DNA of 64,000 bases from Chrysophaeum taylorii (Eukaryota > Sar > Pelagophyceae > Pelagomonadales > Pelagomonadaceae): positions 343,459 to 407,458 of the forward strand of contig JAQMWT010000526.1 of the NCBI GenBank assembly GCA_029834535.1, read 5' to 3'. Both the position numbers and the translations under genes were made by a program. Shown in pieces: positions 18,928 to 29,429 of this stretch (position 1 is the first letter of the stretch; the number at the start of each line of letters is the position of its first letter). The notes beneath the pieces are model-generated. The model was not told where the DNA came from. It saw only the letters and a program-made list of their open reading frames with translations, and did no database searches.

Positions 18928-19919
18928 TTATATCGGGATTGGGAGGGGCATGTTAAGGTCGTAGAGGAGTTTGGTGTGAATAGGGAGAGGGTCACTTTGC
19001 CCCGCAGCGAACGCGTCCATGGACATCTTATAGAACCAACCGTTTCGATAGGAAAATTCCTTTATCGCGGTGGGAAAATGCGACACGGATCGGGCGTACG
19101 CCTTGAGGCGATCGAGATAGCCGGGCGCAAGAGTAATGCCGAGCGCGGCCTCGCCAGCGCTGACCATTTCCTCGGCGAGCTCGTCGAACTCGCTCGCGTA
19201 GTTGGCCTCGACCTCGCCGACGGTGCAGCCGCGGGACGCGCCGACGAGCATGAACGCGCAAATCCATACGTGCTTTTCCAGCATCGCGCGCTGGAAGTCC
19301 TCGCCTTCCTTGACGTGACATTTCAAGCCGGCCTTAGCGAGTCGCGCCTTGAAAGCTGGCGCCCACTTTCCGGTCGCCGTCGTGAGGCCTTGAGGGTCGA
19401 GGTCGGTCACGCCGTCGACCGGGGCATCGCCGAGCTTCGCCACGGCAAAGTACACCAGACCCTGGGTCGCATGTGCAAGGCCCTTCGACTCGAGGTACGG
19501 GCCGAGCATGCCGTTTTGGAGAAAAACCAAATCGTCGCGCCGGTCGACCGGCGTCGCGTCGATGACGCTGTCCAACGCGTCGTTCCGCGTGCAGACGTAG
19601 ATCGGGCCCTCGGCTGGCGCGTCCTCCGGCCACCCCGAGGTGCGCGTCATCATCACGTCCTTCGGACCGAGGCTCGACAAGAGCCCACCTGCACGTCGCG
19701 TCAGTCGCGCACACACCAAACTCATCATCAGAACCTACCAATTCTCCCGCCGCCAACGACCACTGCAGGCACGTCGTTCGGGTCGTCTGGCGGTGGACCC
19801 ATGGCAACCTCTTCCTCCACGACCTCGAGCTCGGTCGAAAACACTCGTCCTCCTCGTCGCACCGGCGTCGAGGGAGGCACGAGGGCCCACCCCACGACCA
19901 AGATCGACAGCAACAACAT
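18928..19919 (-). CDS. NAD(P)-binding ketopantoate reductase/6PGDH-like protein (one 50-nt intron)
   Basis: Exons 19919-19739 and 19688-18928 are joined over a GTAGGT...GTGCAG intron (19689-19738, phase 1), giving 313 residues. Splicing turns 'AVVVGGGRIG' into 'GGGRIGGLLSSLGPKDVMM', restoring a GxGxxG nucleotide-binding loop directly after a short beta strand. A hydrophobic N-terminus of ~40 residues ('MLLLSILVVGWALVPP') looks like a signal or plastid-targeting leader. 'VFLQNGMLGPYL' corresponds to the conserved 'xQNGxG' turn of ketopantoate-reductase-like enzymes, and the C-terminal half is all-helical as expected for that fold. The natural substrate is not evident. It converges with the Frag1-like gene (236 bases between stops). 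Confidence 0.7.
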
Positions 19920-19949
19920 TTTTCTGCTTACCCTTCGCCTTGACCAGGG

Positions 19950-20309
19950 GGGTCAAGGGTCTTGTCGCGCCCAAGGAAGTGATCTCCTCCTCAATCAAGA
20001 ACGCCAACGCCCCCGACCTCAAGGGAGCCTGTGTCGACATCACCTACAGCGGCGCTGACGACGCCAAGGTCGCCCTCATGTACGCCATCGAAAAGCAACA
20101 CCGACGAAAGATTTTCCTTGCCTGGATCCCCGGAAAAGCCCAAGATCAAGTTCAATCCCGCCTTTGCCGCGACGGCCGCCACCACCGATAAGAAGCAAAA
20201 AAACTCTCACTTCAAATTCGGCGGTGGCCTCCAGTTCTCCCACACTCCGACCACCCCCCATCCACCACCCACTGCCCCTGGGCGACATTTCAAGCGCCAT
20301 GAAATCTAG
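19950..20309 (+). pseudogene. Possible coding remnant in two frames
   Basis: Plus-strand residues 'KEVISSSIKNANAPDLKGAC', 'DITYSGADDAKVALMYAIEK' and 'RRKIFLAWIPGKAQDQVQ' look natural, and the peptide then continues plausibly in another frame ('EKPKIKFNPAFAATAATTDK', 'HFKFGGGLQFS'). No ATG begins either frame. 'CGCCTTGACCAG' at ~19939-19950 would serve as a 3' splice site, so a small intron-bearing gene is an alternative. The family is not recognised. It is divergent from the Rossmann reductase. Confidence 0.3.
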
Positions 20310-20622
20310 GAGCTAGTCATCTAGTGCACCCCCAACTTCAGACGGCCATACCGCACCAACGGTCGTATGATATCGGAAAAGCTAGATCATTTACGGAATC
20401 CTCGTGTGGGAATTGGCAAAGTACGAAAAGGCCCGGTCAGTAATTACTCCCAATCTGGCGCCAGTATGCCGTTCCGCAATAAAGCGGACATCACCGGAAA
20501 GCCTGCTAGGACGGACGGACGGACAGACGGCCAACCAACCCGAGTGACCGATTTCAGCGCACTCCAGCCACACTTTACTTTACATGATCGGGCATAATAA
20601 AAAAACTCGCCTGCTACTAATC

Positions 20623-21186
20623 TTATGAAGCGGGGCTACTTATCTCATCCACCAGGGGACTCCCCTCGAGAGGGGCCCATATGTGCTTGAACTCGTCAAA
20701 GTCGACGACGCCGTTACCGTCGCGATCCGCCCACGTCATCATGTCGCGGAGCTGGTGGGCGGTAAGATCGAGTCCGACGGAGGCGACGGTACGCTCGAGG
20801 TCGTCGGCGCTGATCCCGCCAGCGCTTTCCCTGTCGAAGACCTCGAAGGCCTCCTGGAGCTCGCCCTCGTCTCCGGCCGCTGGCAAGAACTTTGCCATGA
20901 GAGCGACGAACTCGTCGAAGCAGATGCAGCCGCTGCCGTCCTCGTCGGCTGAGGCATAAATCTTCTCGAGGTCCTCGGGCGCGGCCTCCTGGCCTAAACT
21001 TCGCATCACCGTCGCCAGCTCCTCCCTCTGGAGCGTTCCGTCGCCGTCCTCGTCAAACGCCGCGAAGGCCTCGCGCAGCTCGTCGATTTCGTCTGGTTCG
21101 AGCCGCCGTGGCTTGACGTCGGTCGAAAATTTCACCACGCGCTTTGCGTGCGAGCTTCTGCGCGAGTTGCTCCGGGTCCGAAACAT
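20623..21186 (-). CDS. Four EF-hand calcium-binding protein (centrin/calmodulin-like)
   Basis: 187 residues from ATG 21186. After a basic 25-residue N-terminus there are four EF-hand loops at about residues 45-56 (DEDGDGTLQREE), 81-92 (DEDGSGCICFDE), 118-129 (DRESAGGISADD) and 154-165 (DRDGNGVVDFDE). Loops 1, 2 and 4 keep all calcium ligands. Loop 3 has Ala-Gly-Gly where Asp/Asn-Gly is expected and ends in Asp, so it probably binds poorly or not at all. The basic N-terminal extension and spacing are more centrin-like than calmodulin. It would act as a calcium sensor, possibly at basal bodies or nuclear pores. Upstream, a Helitron-derived satellite array begins 163 bases from the start codon. 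Confidence 0.88.
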   Translation of the reverse strand: MFRTRSNSRRSSHAKRVVKFSTDVKPRRLEPDEIDELREAFAAFDEDGDGTLQREELATVMRSLGQEAAPEDLEKIYASADEDGSGCICFDEFVALMAKFLPAAGDEGELQEAFEVFDRESAGGISADDLERTVASVGLDLTAHQLRDMMTWADRDGNGVVDFDEFKHIWAPLEGSPLVDEISSPAS

Positions 21187-21348
21187 CGAGAGAAAGGCGA
21201 AGAACCGATCTGTAACGCCGCCACCAAAAGCATTTTTCCAGATACAAAAGAATTCCTTAATATCAAAACTAACCTCCCAGCGCTTAACTTATTATTATCA
21301 TTACTACGTAATTACTTACCCCAACAAAGATTCCGCCGTGCCGCGAGT

Positions 21349-21368
21349 CCTAACTACTAATCGACAGA

Positions 21369-21407
<39 letters not shown>

Positions 21408-23409
21408 TTGTCTGTTTGTCCCTCGATTTAGGGTAAGGATCAGGTAGGCGCGAGAGTAAGGATCAGGTAGGCGCGAGAGCCAGACAGTGAGCCTCCAAGC
21501 CGTCTACGGCGACCTCGCAGACTATTTCCACGACCCGCGGCGGCTCTTTCAGCGCGCCATTCTCTCGCCCCGTCGAAACGATGTTGTCGATGCTGACAAC
21601 GTGCGCATGACCTCGGCCTTTTTTCCCCGGAGACGAGGCGTCGGAGTTCTTTTCGGCCGACTAGGTTGGGTCGGAAGACGACGCCTCGCTCTTTACAGTA
21701 GAGTTTTGAACTCCCTGACGACCAACGGCATGCTGACTTTGATCGCGAGCTTAATGTCTTCGCAACCTCGACCCGTCGCACGGCCACTGCAACGGTACCA
21801 GATACGTGATCGATCGTGTCGTTGTCACCGAGGCTCCTCCAACCTGTATCCCTTAAGGCCCGCCGACGCCAAACGATCAACAAGAGCCAGGGCCAGACGC
21901 CCCGCGAGGTCGGCGTCCTTTTGCCCAAACCCGTCTTCTGCCACGTCCAGCTCTACGTGGCTCCCTGTCGATCGGCAACCCCGAGGATATAATCATCTGG
22001 GTCGACGACTCCACCCTACCCCACACGTGCTGCGCAATACCGATAAGCCCCCTCCCGGCGTCTACACGCGCACTATAGGTGAACTTACTGGGACCAGGTG
22101 AACTTACTGGAACCAGGTGAACTTACTGGGGTTGGAGATTGGAACTAGGTGAACTTAGTGACCAGGTGAACTTACTGAGACCAAGTGAGCTTACTGGGGT
22201 TTTTAGAGTAAACGCAAAGGATAGCGACGTGTGCGGATAAAAGCAGCTTAGATTGGCGGGGTGAGAGCGACGAGCTCAAAGGAGAGTGGGGTGAGTGGAT
22301 GTGAGCACGAGTGGGTTTACGCCGAACTTACTGGGGTTAGAGATTGGGACTAGGTGAACTTACTGGCCTGCACTTGTCCTAACTACTAATCGACAGATGT
22401 TTGTCTGTCTGTTTGTTTGTCCCTCGATTTAGGGTAAGGATCAGGTAGGCCCGAGAGTAAGGATCAGGTAGGCGCGAGAGCCAGACAGTGATCCTCCAAG
22501 CCGTCTACGGCGACCTCGCAGACTATTTCCACGACCCGCGGCGGCTCTTTCAGCGCGCCATTCTCACGCCCCGTCGAAACGATGTTGTCGATGCTGACAA
22601 CGCGCGCATGACCGCGGCCTTTTTTTCCCGGAGACGAGGCGTCGGAGTTCTTTTCGGCTGACTAGGCTGGGTCGGAAGACGACGCCTCGCTCTTTACAGT
22701 AGAGTTTTCAACTCCCTGACAACCAACGGGATGCTGACTTTGAGCGCGAGCTTAAGGTCTTCGAAACCTCGACCCGTCGCACGGCCACTGCAACGGTACC
22801 AGATACATGATCGATCGTGTCGTTGTCACCGAGGCTCCTCCACCGAGGCTCCTCCAACCTGTATCCCTTAAGGCCCGCCTACGCCAAACGATCAACAAGA
22901 GCCAGGGCCAGACGCCCCGCGAGGTCGGCGTCCTCTTGGCGAAGCCCGTCTTCTGCCACGTCTAGCTCTACGTGGCTCTCTGTCTATCGGCGACCCCGAG
23001 GATATCCTCTTCTTGGTCGACGACTCCACCCTACTCCACACGTGCTGCGCAATACCGATAAGCCCCCTCCCAGCGTCTACACGCGCACTATAGGTTAACT
23101 TACTGGGACCAGGTGAACTTACTGGGGTTTGAGATTGGGACTAGGTGAACTGAGTGACCAGGTGAAACTGGGACCAGGTGAACATACTGGGGTTTTTAGA
23201 GTAAAGTTTTTAGAGTAAACTCAAAGGTTGGCGGCGCGTGCGGATCAAAGCAGCTTAGATTGGCGGAGGCGAGAGCGACGAGCTCAAAGGAGTTGGTGTG
23301 AGCTAGGTGAACTTACTGACCAGGTGGACTTATACGAAACTTACTGGGACCACGTGAACTTACTGGGGTTAGAGATTGGGAGTAGGTGAACTTACTGGCC
23401 TGCACTTGT
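21349..23409 (+). repeat. Two tandem ~1 kb satellite units derived from a Helitron helicase
   Basis: Unit 1 is 21349-22377 and unit 2 is 22378-23409, head to tail. Each unit begins with 'CCTAACTACTAATCGACAG', a (TGTC/TGTT)n microsatellite, two copies of a 23-bp direct repeat containing 'AAGGATCAGGTAGGCGCGAG', then ~550 bp of decayed PIF1/Helitron helicase. It ends with a block of degenerate 'AGGTGAACTTACTGG' repeats and 'TGGCCTGCACTTGT'. The same unit forms the larger array at 59.5-64.0 kb in the same orientation. The array lies between the EF-hand and CLASP genes. Confidence 0.9.
22491..23060 (+). pseudogene. Helitron/PIF1-type helicase C-terminal relic inside satellite unit 2
   Basis: Read in shifting frames, the unit spells consecutive blocks of a Helitron RepHel helicase: 'GDLADYFHDPRRLFQRAILT' with 'RRNDVVDADNARM' (normally ERAILxPxNxxVxxxN), 'PGDEASEFFSAD' followed by a TAG, 'EDDASLFTVEF', 'LRNLDPSHGHCNGTRY' in the best copies, 'TINKSQGQTPREVGVL', and 'LYVALCR' matching motif VI (QLYVALSR). 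At least three frame changes and a conserved TAG separate the blocks. An equivalent relic occurs in unit 1 (21490-22045) and in the units at 60166-60720, 61146-61700, 62328-62880 and 63390-63945. The Rep nuclease part is absent. Confidence 0.8.
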
Positions 23410-23620
23410 AATTTTAATTAAAATAAACGCCCAGCGTGGTGCCAGTCGCCACTCCCCCTCTTATTTAGAGCAGCAGTCGCCCCCCATAAAAAAAAAACTC
23501 GCTCGCAACCCGACGACGACGAGGAGGACGACGAGGAGCATGGCCATCGAGAAGAAGATCGATATGGTGCGCGATCGAGACATGGCCGGGGGACGACACG
23601 ACACGACCCGACCCTCTAGG

Positions 23621-26260
23621 TCAGGAAAAGGAGGTCGGGCCTCGCTTGTTGACGTACATGGCTAGGAGTTTGAGTTTGGCATCGGAGAGGAGGGCTTTGA
23701 GGCGGGGGAGGATGGTGTCGCCGAGGACGTGGTAGAATTCGACGAAGACGTCAACGGCGGCCTTGCGGACGGCGGCGTCGGGGGCGTCGGTGGCGGCCGC
23801 GAGCTTGGGGAGGAGGGTCGGGAGGGAGTCGGCGACGTCGGCCGCGGGCGTGGCCTTGGCGGCCTCGGCGACGACCCGGGCGGGCGGCGCGACGTCGTCG
23901 GCGCGCGACGCGGCGAGGTCGGCGGTCGCGAGCGCGAAGACGACCTTGGCGTCGACTTTGTGCGCCGCGGCGACGAGCGCGCGCTCGGCAGCCCGCGTGA
24001 GCTCGTACGGGAGGTGTCGCGTCTTGGCGACGGCGAGGAGGCGCGGCACGGCCGAGTCGAGGACGACGGCGAAGCGGTCGGGAAGGCGTCGCGCGAGGAC
24101 GCGGAGGGTTGCTATGGACTCGAGGCGAGACGCGAGTTCGGAAAGGCTGATCGTCTGCGACTCCTGGACGTCGTCTTCGTCCTCGAAGAAGGACGCGAGG
24201 GGGTCGTGGTGGCGTCGCGGGTCCTGGTGGCGCCGCGCGCAGCCCTTCTCGAGCAGCAGCATGGCGAGCTGGTCGAAGTATCGGCCCCAGGCTTGATGTC
24301 GCTTCGCGGCGAGCTTCGCCACCGTCTGGCGCGCCCTCGAGGCGCGCTCGGCGGCGCCCTCGGGGTCGCCCGCCTCGGCCGCGAGGTCGGCTATGGCTCC
24401 GGAGAGCGCGTCGGAGATGTCCTCGTCGACGGGCGCGGGCTCGTGGCGACGGCGACTCGGACCGGGGGTCGCCGCGGGTCTTTGCTGCTGCTGCTGCTTG
24501 AGGAGGAGGTCCTCCTCGTCGCCGGCGCGCGTCGCGAGCACCATTTTGCGCGCCGCTTGCAGGTGGTCGTCGAATTCGGGCGCCGCGTCGACGAGGGCGT
24601 CGCGGATCGCGCGCCGCATCTCGGGAGCGAAGCTCGCGACGCGCTCGGCAAAGGCGGGCGGATCGACGCGGCGGAGCGCGTCGGCGCACTCGGCCGCCGC
24701 GTTGAAGGCGCAGGCCGCGGGCTCGTTGGCGGCGGGGCGCCTCGCGTCGCCGTGAGTCGCCGTGAGGGTGAGGGCCAGCTTGAACGCGAGCTCGCCGAAG
24801 AGCGAGGGGTTGGGGGCGCGCGCGCGGATCAGCGCGCGCGCGAAGTCGAGGAGCGCCGCTCGCGCTTTGAGCGGAGACAACTCGCCGAGGCTCGGGGCGA
24901 CAGCGCAAAGCAGAGACCCGGGGGGTATCGCGCGTCGGGACGCGTCCAGCACGCGGGTCGCTGCCGCGCGCAGTTGCTGCCGCGCGTCAACCGTTCGTCG
25001 CGCCGCGCCGACCAGCAAAGCGCCGAGGACGAGCTCGGACGTCGGCCGGCTATCACGCGCGAGCGCCTTGGCCGCCGCCCGCAACGCGCACCCCGCGACC
25101 TGATGGTGCGCGTCGCTCACGGCCCCCGCCACGCACCGCCACGCCTCCGGGTCCGACGACCCCACCGCGCCGCGCAGCGACGAGATGGCGTCGCGCCGCA
25201 GGTCCCAGTGCTGGCTCGCCGCCTGCTTGACGAGCTCGCTCACCGCGACCGTCGCGTCGACGTAGTCGTCCTCCTCCGACTCGTCCTCCTCATCCTCGTC
25301 GTGGTGGCGGTCGTCATCATCATCCGGCGGCGGCGCCTCGGTCGGCGGCGGCGGGTCGTCGTCCTCGTCGTCGTCGGTTTTTTCTTCGGGAGGAGGCGGC
25401 GGCGGCGAAACCACGACGACGGGAACGTCGCGACCGTGGTGTGACGTGTGCACCGGCACTCTCTGCGGCAGCTGCTTGGGGGGCTGCGGCGGGCGCGGGG
25501 TCTTGCTGGGCTTGGGCCTCGCGGCGGCCGGCGGCGGGCGTTTGTTGCTGCTCTCCGGCTTGGTCGCCGCGTCGCGATCTAGTTGCTTGCGCGTCGACGC
25601 GTCGAGCCGCTCGCGGGCCCACAACGTCTCGGTCTGAAAGCCCGCGTCGCGCAACGCGAACCACAAGTCCCTCGCCGCGGCGCGCGCGCCACCATCGGCA
25701 TCGCGCGCGCGGTCCACCACGCACTGCGCGAGCGCCGACGCGAACGGCTCGACCGCGTCCCGAGGCCACGTCCGCGTCGCCTCGGCCGCGTACGTCAGGC
25801 AAGCCCGCCGCGTCGGCGCCGCCTTCGCCTTGGTCGCTGACTCGACGAGCCGCGACACGACGAAGTTCGCCTTGTCGACGGTCGACCGGACGAGTGCCCG
25901 CGCCGCGTCGCCCGCCGCGACGCACACCACCTTGGGACTCGACCCAGAGCTCAGCGCGACCATCGCCTCGAGCCATGCCTCGCAGAACCCGTCCCCGCCG
26001 AGGCACTCGGCGCACTTGCACGCCGCGCGGCACGCTTCGGCCGCCACCAGCGACCGCAGGTCCTTGGCATTCGTCGCGACACCCTCCACGATACCGCCTT
26101 TTCCACTGCCCCTCAGCACGACGGCCGCCGACCGTTTCTGCTCCGAGGGCGCGTCGCCCAGACTCGTCGCGAGCCGTTCCAACTCTTTCAGAGCGTCCAC
26201 GCGCACCTTCCACTCCCCGGACTCCAGCCCCTCCACGATCGACGCGACCTCCTCATCCAT
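23621..26260 (-). CDS. CLASP/TOG-like HEAT-repeat protein
   Basis: 879 residues from ATG 26260. The N-terminus ('IVEGLESGEWKVRVDALKEL') and the following alpha-solenoid to ~220 resemble a TOG domain, as in CLASP and XMAP215 microtubule regulators. A Pro/Lys-rich basic linker (~225-280) and an acidic Asp/Glu run (~290-330) precede a second solenoid block ('SQHWDLRRDAISSLRGAVGS', ~340-560). A third block ends at 'DAAVRKAAVDVFVEFYHVLG', which is very like the last CLASP HEAT repeats. TOG arrays bind tubulin and rescue or pause microtubules. Alignment would be needed to tell CLASP from another TOG protein. The 3' end lies 211 bases from the two-unit satellite. Confidence 0.75.
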   Translation of the reverse strand: MDEEVASIVEGLESGEWKVRVDALKELERLATSLGDAPSEQKRSAAVVLRGSGKGGIVEGVATNAKDLRSLVAAEACRAACKCAECLGGDGFCEAWLEAMVALSSGSSPKVVCVAAGDAARALVRSTVDKANFVVSRLVESATKAKAAPTRRACLTYAAEATRTWPRDAVEPFASALAQCVVDRARDADGGARAAARDLWFALRDAGFQTETLWARERLDASTRKQLDRDAATKPESSNKRPPPAAARPKPSKTPRPPQPPKQLPQRVPVHTSHHGRDVPVVVVSPPPPPPEEKTDDDEDDDPPPPTEAPPPDDDDDRHHDEDEEDESEEDDYVDATVAVSELVKQAASQHWDLRRDAISSLRGAVGSSDPEAWRCVAGAVSDAHHQVAGCALRAAAKALARDSRPTSELVLGALLVGAARRTVDARQQLRAAATRVLDASRRAIPPGSLLCAVAPSLGELSPLKARAALLDFARALIRARAPNPSLFGELAFKLALTLTATHGDARRPAANEPAACAFNAAAECADALRRVDPPAFAERVASFAPEMRRAIRDALVDAAPEFDDHLQAARKMVLATRAGDEEDLLLKQQQQQRPAATPGPSRRRHEPAPVDEDISDALSGAIADLAAEAGDPEGAAERASRARQTVAKLAAKRHQAWGRYFDQLAMLLLEKGCARRHQDPRRHHDPLASFFEDEDDVQESQTISLSELASRLESIATLRVLARRLPDRFAVVLDSAVPRLLAVAKTRHLPYELTRAAERALVAAAHKVDAKVVFALATADLAASRADDVAPPARVVAEAAKATPAADVADSLPTLLPKLAAATDAPDAAVRKAAVDVFVEFYHVLGDTILPRLKALLSDAKLKLLAMYVNKRGPTSFS

Positions 26261-27980
26261 GTGCTCCGGCCAGGCGCAGCTCGGCCTAGTTTCAAACGAT
26301 TAGGTTAAGTCTCATAATCACAAAGGGTTAAAAAAAAATCGGAGCTTCCAGGGCTCATCAGGCTATCGGGTAGCTACCGATCGAGAGGGACATCAATCGA
26401 CTCCAATTCCTTCCTGGAGTCGCGAGACAATCTAGGTATTACTTTACCTACCACCGCTGGGACTCATGTGTCTACTGACTGACTACCATATATTTATTTC
26501 ACCGCGGCGTCCGTGCTTCTCGCAATTGCCCGTCGTCGGAACCATCGTTCTCGGGAACTCCCGCCCACTCAGGTGCCTGCCGCCGGCGAGGGAGGGTACT
26601 CGACCTCGCCGTGTTGAAGCACCGTCGGTCGATTACTCGGAATTTGTTTTGGCGCGATGATAGACTAACGTGATACGTTGCTCCTGTTTACGTCGGCAAG
26701 AGTGGACGTCATCACGAAAAAAAGCCGTCGGCGCCTTCCTGGCACGGCGAATCTAGGCCTCCCAACGCATTCTGTGCTCCACCGAGGTCACTCGCGTCCG
26801 AACAGATCTGGACTCGTCGTCAACACGGCTGCTGAGCGAGTTGCTTGTCCAGCGAAGCTGTCACAGCACAGACCACGTGTCATGTTGTCAAGCAAGGTGC
26901 GGACGCCGCGGCGACCATGAGCGCAGGCGCGGAGGCACTTCTTCTAGCGGCGCGTTGTTTTATCGCTACGCGCTCCGAAACAAAACAAGTCCGCATAGTT
27001 AGCACGAGCGACTTAGAAGTGTTGTCGCACCTCGTGCGCGAATGTTCTGTTGTCGCCGGTCCCAACATCAGCCTCAAGCACGACTGCCCACTCGGCGTTC
27101 GCTCGGCCGCATGTGGCAGTGTCACGAGGACAGCGAATCGCCCCGCGCAGTCGAGCGTCAAGCCAATCTTCAGCGGCGGACAGCCACTGTAGGTCTTCCA
27201 CACGTCGTGGCGAGGCAAGACATCCGCATCATCGAACCGCGCGCACCCGGTTGCTGTCGGTTCGCGCTCCCGCTGATCGCACGAACTCCGGCACGACGCC
27301 AGCTAACGCGAGTGAGAACACGTGAAACACCCGAGCGAGGCTGTCTTTGCGTCGATACTCGAATCGATGCCGCCGTCAGTACATTGCACCCCGCTCATGG
27401 TCATTGTCGATATCCAGCAGCCGAAGAGACGTGTTGCTGAAAGCGCACGACAAACGTAGAGAACCCAACACGATGATGAGCGGGCTTGGTTGATACCATC
27501 ACAGACGTGCGAGTCGAGCAAGCTTGTTCGCGACGTTTGGCCCACGGTGCCAACGACCGCATTGAGACCGACCTCACATCTCGCGTCCACCGCTATGATA
27601 TCCTTCGCAGCATCTGTGGCAAAACAGAAATGTGTAAATCACGGCCTTCTCTTCGTGTTCTATATTGGACAAGTAAGCAAGGACGCGTTCGCTGGTCCAG
27701 ACGTTGCTGCTGGACGTTTACTCGTTGCTCGCGGCTCGTCCTAATCGACGCGCTTCGTGTCAGTCGAGATATCTACTCTTCGCGAAAAATTCATCTACAA
27801 AACTGATTCATGATGATGACTTTCTTGAAACCACCAGCCACAGGACGGCGAGCATGGAAGCGCCACGCCACTTACGGTCTTCGGACCACGACTCCGGGCA
27901 ACTGCGTCCGCGAGTCGACAGCAGCCTCGAGTCAATCGCATAGGCTGGAAACATTTTTGCGCTTTCTGATCACCTGCACC
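26261..27980. other. Gene-poor stretch
   Basis: No intact gene. Short open stretches on both strands lack starts or drift in and out of protein-like composition; the most natural is plus-strand 26918-27190 ('IATRSETKQVRIVSTSDLEV'). Small hairpins occur near 26366 (around 'GGTAGCTACC') and 26399-26421 (GACTCCA/TGGAGTC arms). G+C is visibly lower than in neighbouring genes. Confidence 0.5.
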
Positions 27981-28023
27981 CGTTGGTAATCCGCAACCGC
28001 GGGGCATCTCCGCAACCGCGGGC

Positions 28024-28527
28024 TGCCTGCAACCGCAGAGAATCTGGATCTACTACAGGTCCACCTGGCTGCTGCAGATATTCGTGGTTACGGCCGAAAT
28101 CCACAGGTGGGTTACGGTTGCAAACCGCATGCGCGTTAACCGAGATGCATATTTCCAGTTCGGCGTTCTCGTCCAAAAGCGGCTTGGCATCGTTGCCGAA
28201 GGTATTAACGAAGTCGACGAACTGTGTCGATTTTATGCTAGGCTGGACCGTAGCAGCTGTGAGAGCGAAGTCCGCGAGTTGATTTTGTTTTGTGGTGCTA
28301 TGTTCGACGTCGGCCGTTCGCGGCTTCCTGCATGGACTTAAAGAGAAGCAGTTTGCGGCGTCGCGCGCATGCGAAGCGTGGGCCTACAAATCGCGGTAAA
28401 GACGAATCAGTGCTATGTGCGCGTTGAGGAAGGGACCTTCTCATCAACAGATGACGCGTCACCGGACGTGTTGAAACAACTGGATCATCTCCTCAGTGTC
28501 TGTCTGCGTAGAACAGAATAGTGAGGG
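28024..28527 (+). pseudogene. Frameshifted coding remnant (unknown family)
   Basis: Three plus-strand pieces in different frames each look natural: 'IWIYYRSTWLLQIFVVTAEI' running into 'MRVNRDAYFQFGVLVQKRLG' and 'EVRELILFCGAMFDVGRSR'; then 'FLHGLKEKQFAASRACEAWA'; then 'VGLQIAVKTNQCYVRVEEGT' to 'LDHLLSVCLRRTE' and a TAG. This implies two indels in about 500 bases. The predicted protein is amphipathic and helical, with no family signature. It converges on, and slightly overlaps, a broken gene on the other strand. Confidence 0.45.
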
Positions 28528-29420
28528 TGTTTTTGGAGGTCTTGCGTTTGTGTCTCTGTCGGTCCCGACCTTCGCGCTGTGCTTGATCGAAGCGATGTGA
28601 AGCGAAAGCATCGGTGCAGCGGCGAACCCGTTTCCCAGACAGTATGCTGTTGATAAAGGGCAATCTCTCAAAAATCCACAGACAGAGTCGCTCTTGATCA
28701 AGGTTTACGATCTCGCTTGCTGCGTCCACAGCGGCTTCGTAAAGCGCATTTGTATTCGAGTGGGTTTGCAGATTGTTGAAATCCCCATCCACAACCGGCA
28801 TACTAGCACGGATATTGTCCAAGAGTTCTTGAACACCTCCGAAATACATATCGTTGGCAAATTTCACGCGACGGCAAGCGCTTATTACCCCCTGCTTTGC
28901 GGTCTGGGTGTGAAACGAGGTCATCATCGTGGGAATATCAAACTTGGGCGTCGCGGCGACAAAGTGGTAGATTGTCTCTTAGAGATGGTGTGGGGCGATG
29001 TTGAGGATACCTGCGCGCGCTTTCGAGACGATCTTGGTCCAAGCCGCGGCACACATCAGCGCTATCATGTCGTCAGTACTTCGCTGGGCGCAGTCGTCAT
29101 CAAGGATCTGGATGATCAGGCCGGTAGCAGCGATGCGAATCATGCGGAGAGCGCGTGGTGAGGGTTCAACTTGTCATTTCCAGCGCGCCATATTGCTCGC
29201 ACGCACGCGGCACAAGGCCTGCAATGTTCGTCGCGATCGGGTACCACATACCCAATACGGTTGGAAGGGCTTGAGACACAGACGATCCCAAGTACGTGCT
29301 CTTGAGGACATGCGGCCACATTTCACCATCGTAGATGGAAACAGCGAACAAATGAAGCTGCACGTTATCGCTCAGTTTGGACGTATCATTTTTTGTATCC
29401 ATACTCCGACTCACGGACAC
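28493..29420 (-). pseudogene. Broken coding sequence with one frameshift and one in-frame stop (unknown family)
   Basis: Minus-strand reading begins with 'DNVQLHLFAVSIYDGEMWPH' and 'GSSVSQALPTVLGMWYPIAT', reaches a stop near 29166, and continues in a neighbouring frame as 'RALRMIRIAATGLIIQILDD', 'SKARAGILNIAPHHL'. A single TAA (about 28979) interrupts it. The same frame then runs on for more than 150 codons ('ETIYHFVAATPKFDIPTMMT', 'RRVKFANDMYFGGVQELLDN', 'QERLCLWIFERLPFINSIL'). A gene of some 300 codons with just two lesions suggests recent inactivation, or sequencing errors. I do not recognise the family; no membrane or catalytic motif is clear. Confidence 0.5.
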
Positions 29421-29429
29421 ACCACAACC

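Noticed and set aside
21423-21436. 'TTTAGGG' in the satellite head, similar to a telomere unit
   Set aside because: It occurs once per ~1 kb unit and not in tandem, so it is not telomeric.
21440-22101. Open frames of 160-200 codons on both strands of the satellite units
   Set aside because: They cross the decayed helicase in wrong frames, and the Arg/Ser-rich products are not conserved across units in length; the true signal is the broken helicase.
23540-23665. 42-codon plus-strand frame 'MAIEKKIDMVRDRDMAGG' following an A-rich tract
   Set aside because: Overlaps the 3' end of the CLASP gene, too short and with no homologue I can name; may be a chance frame.
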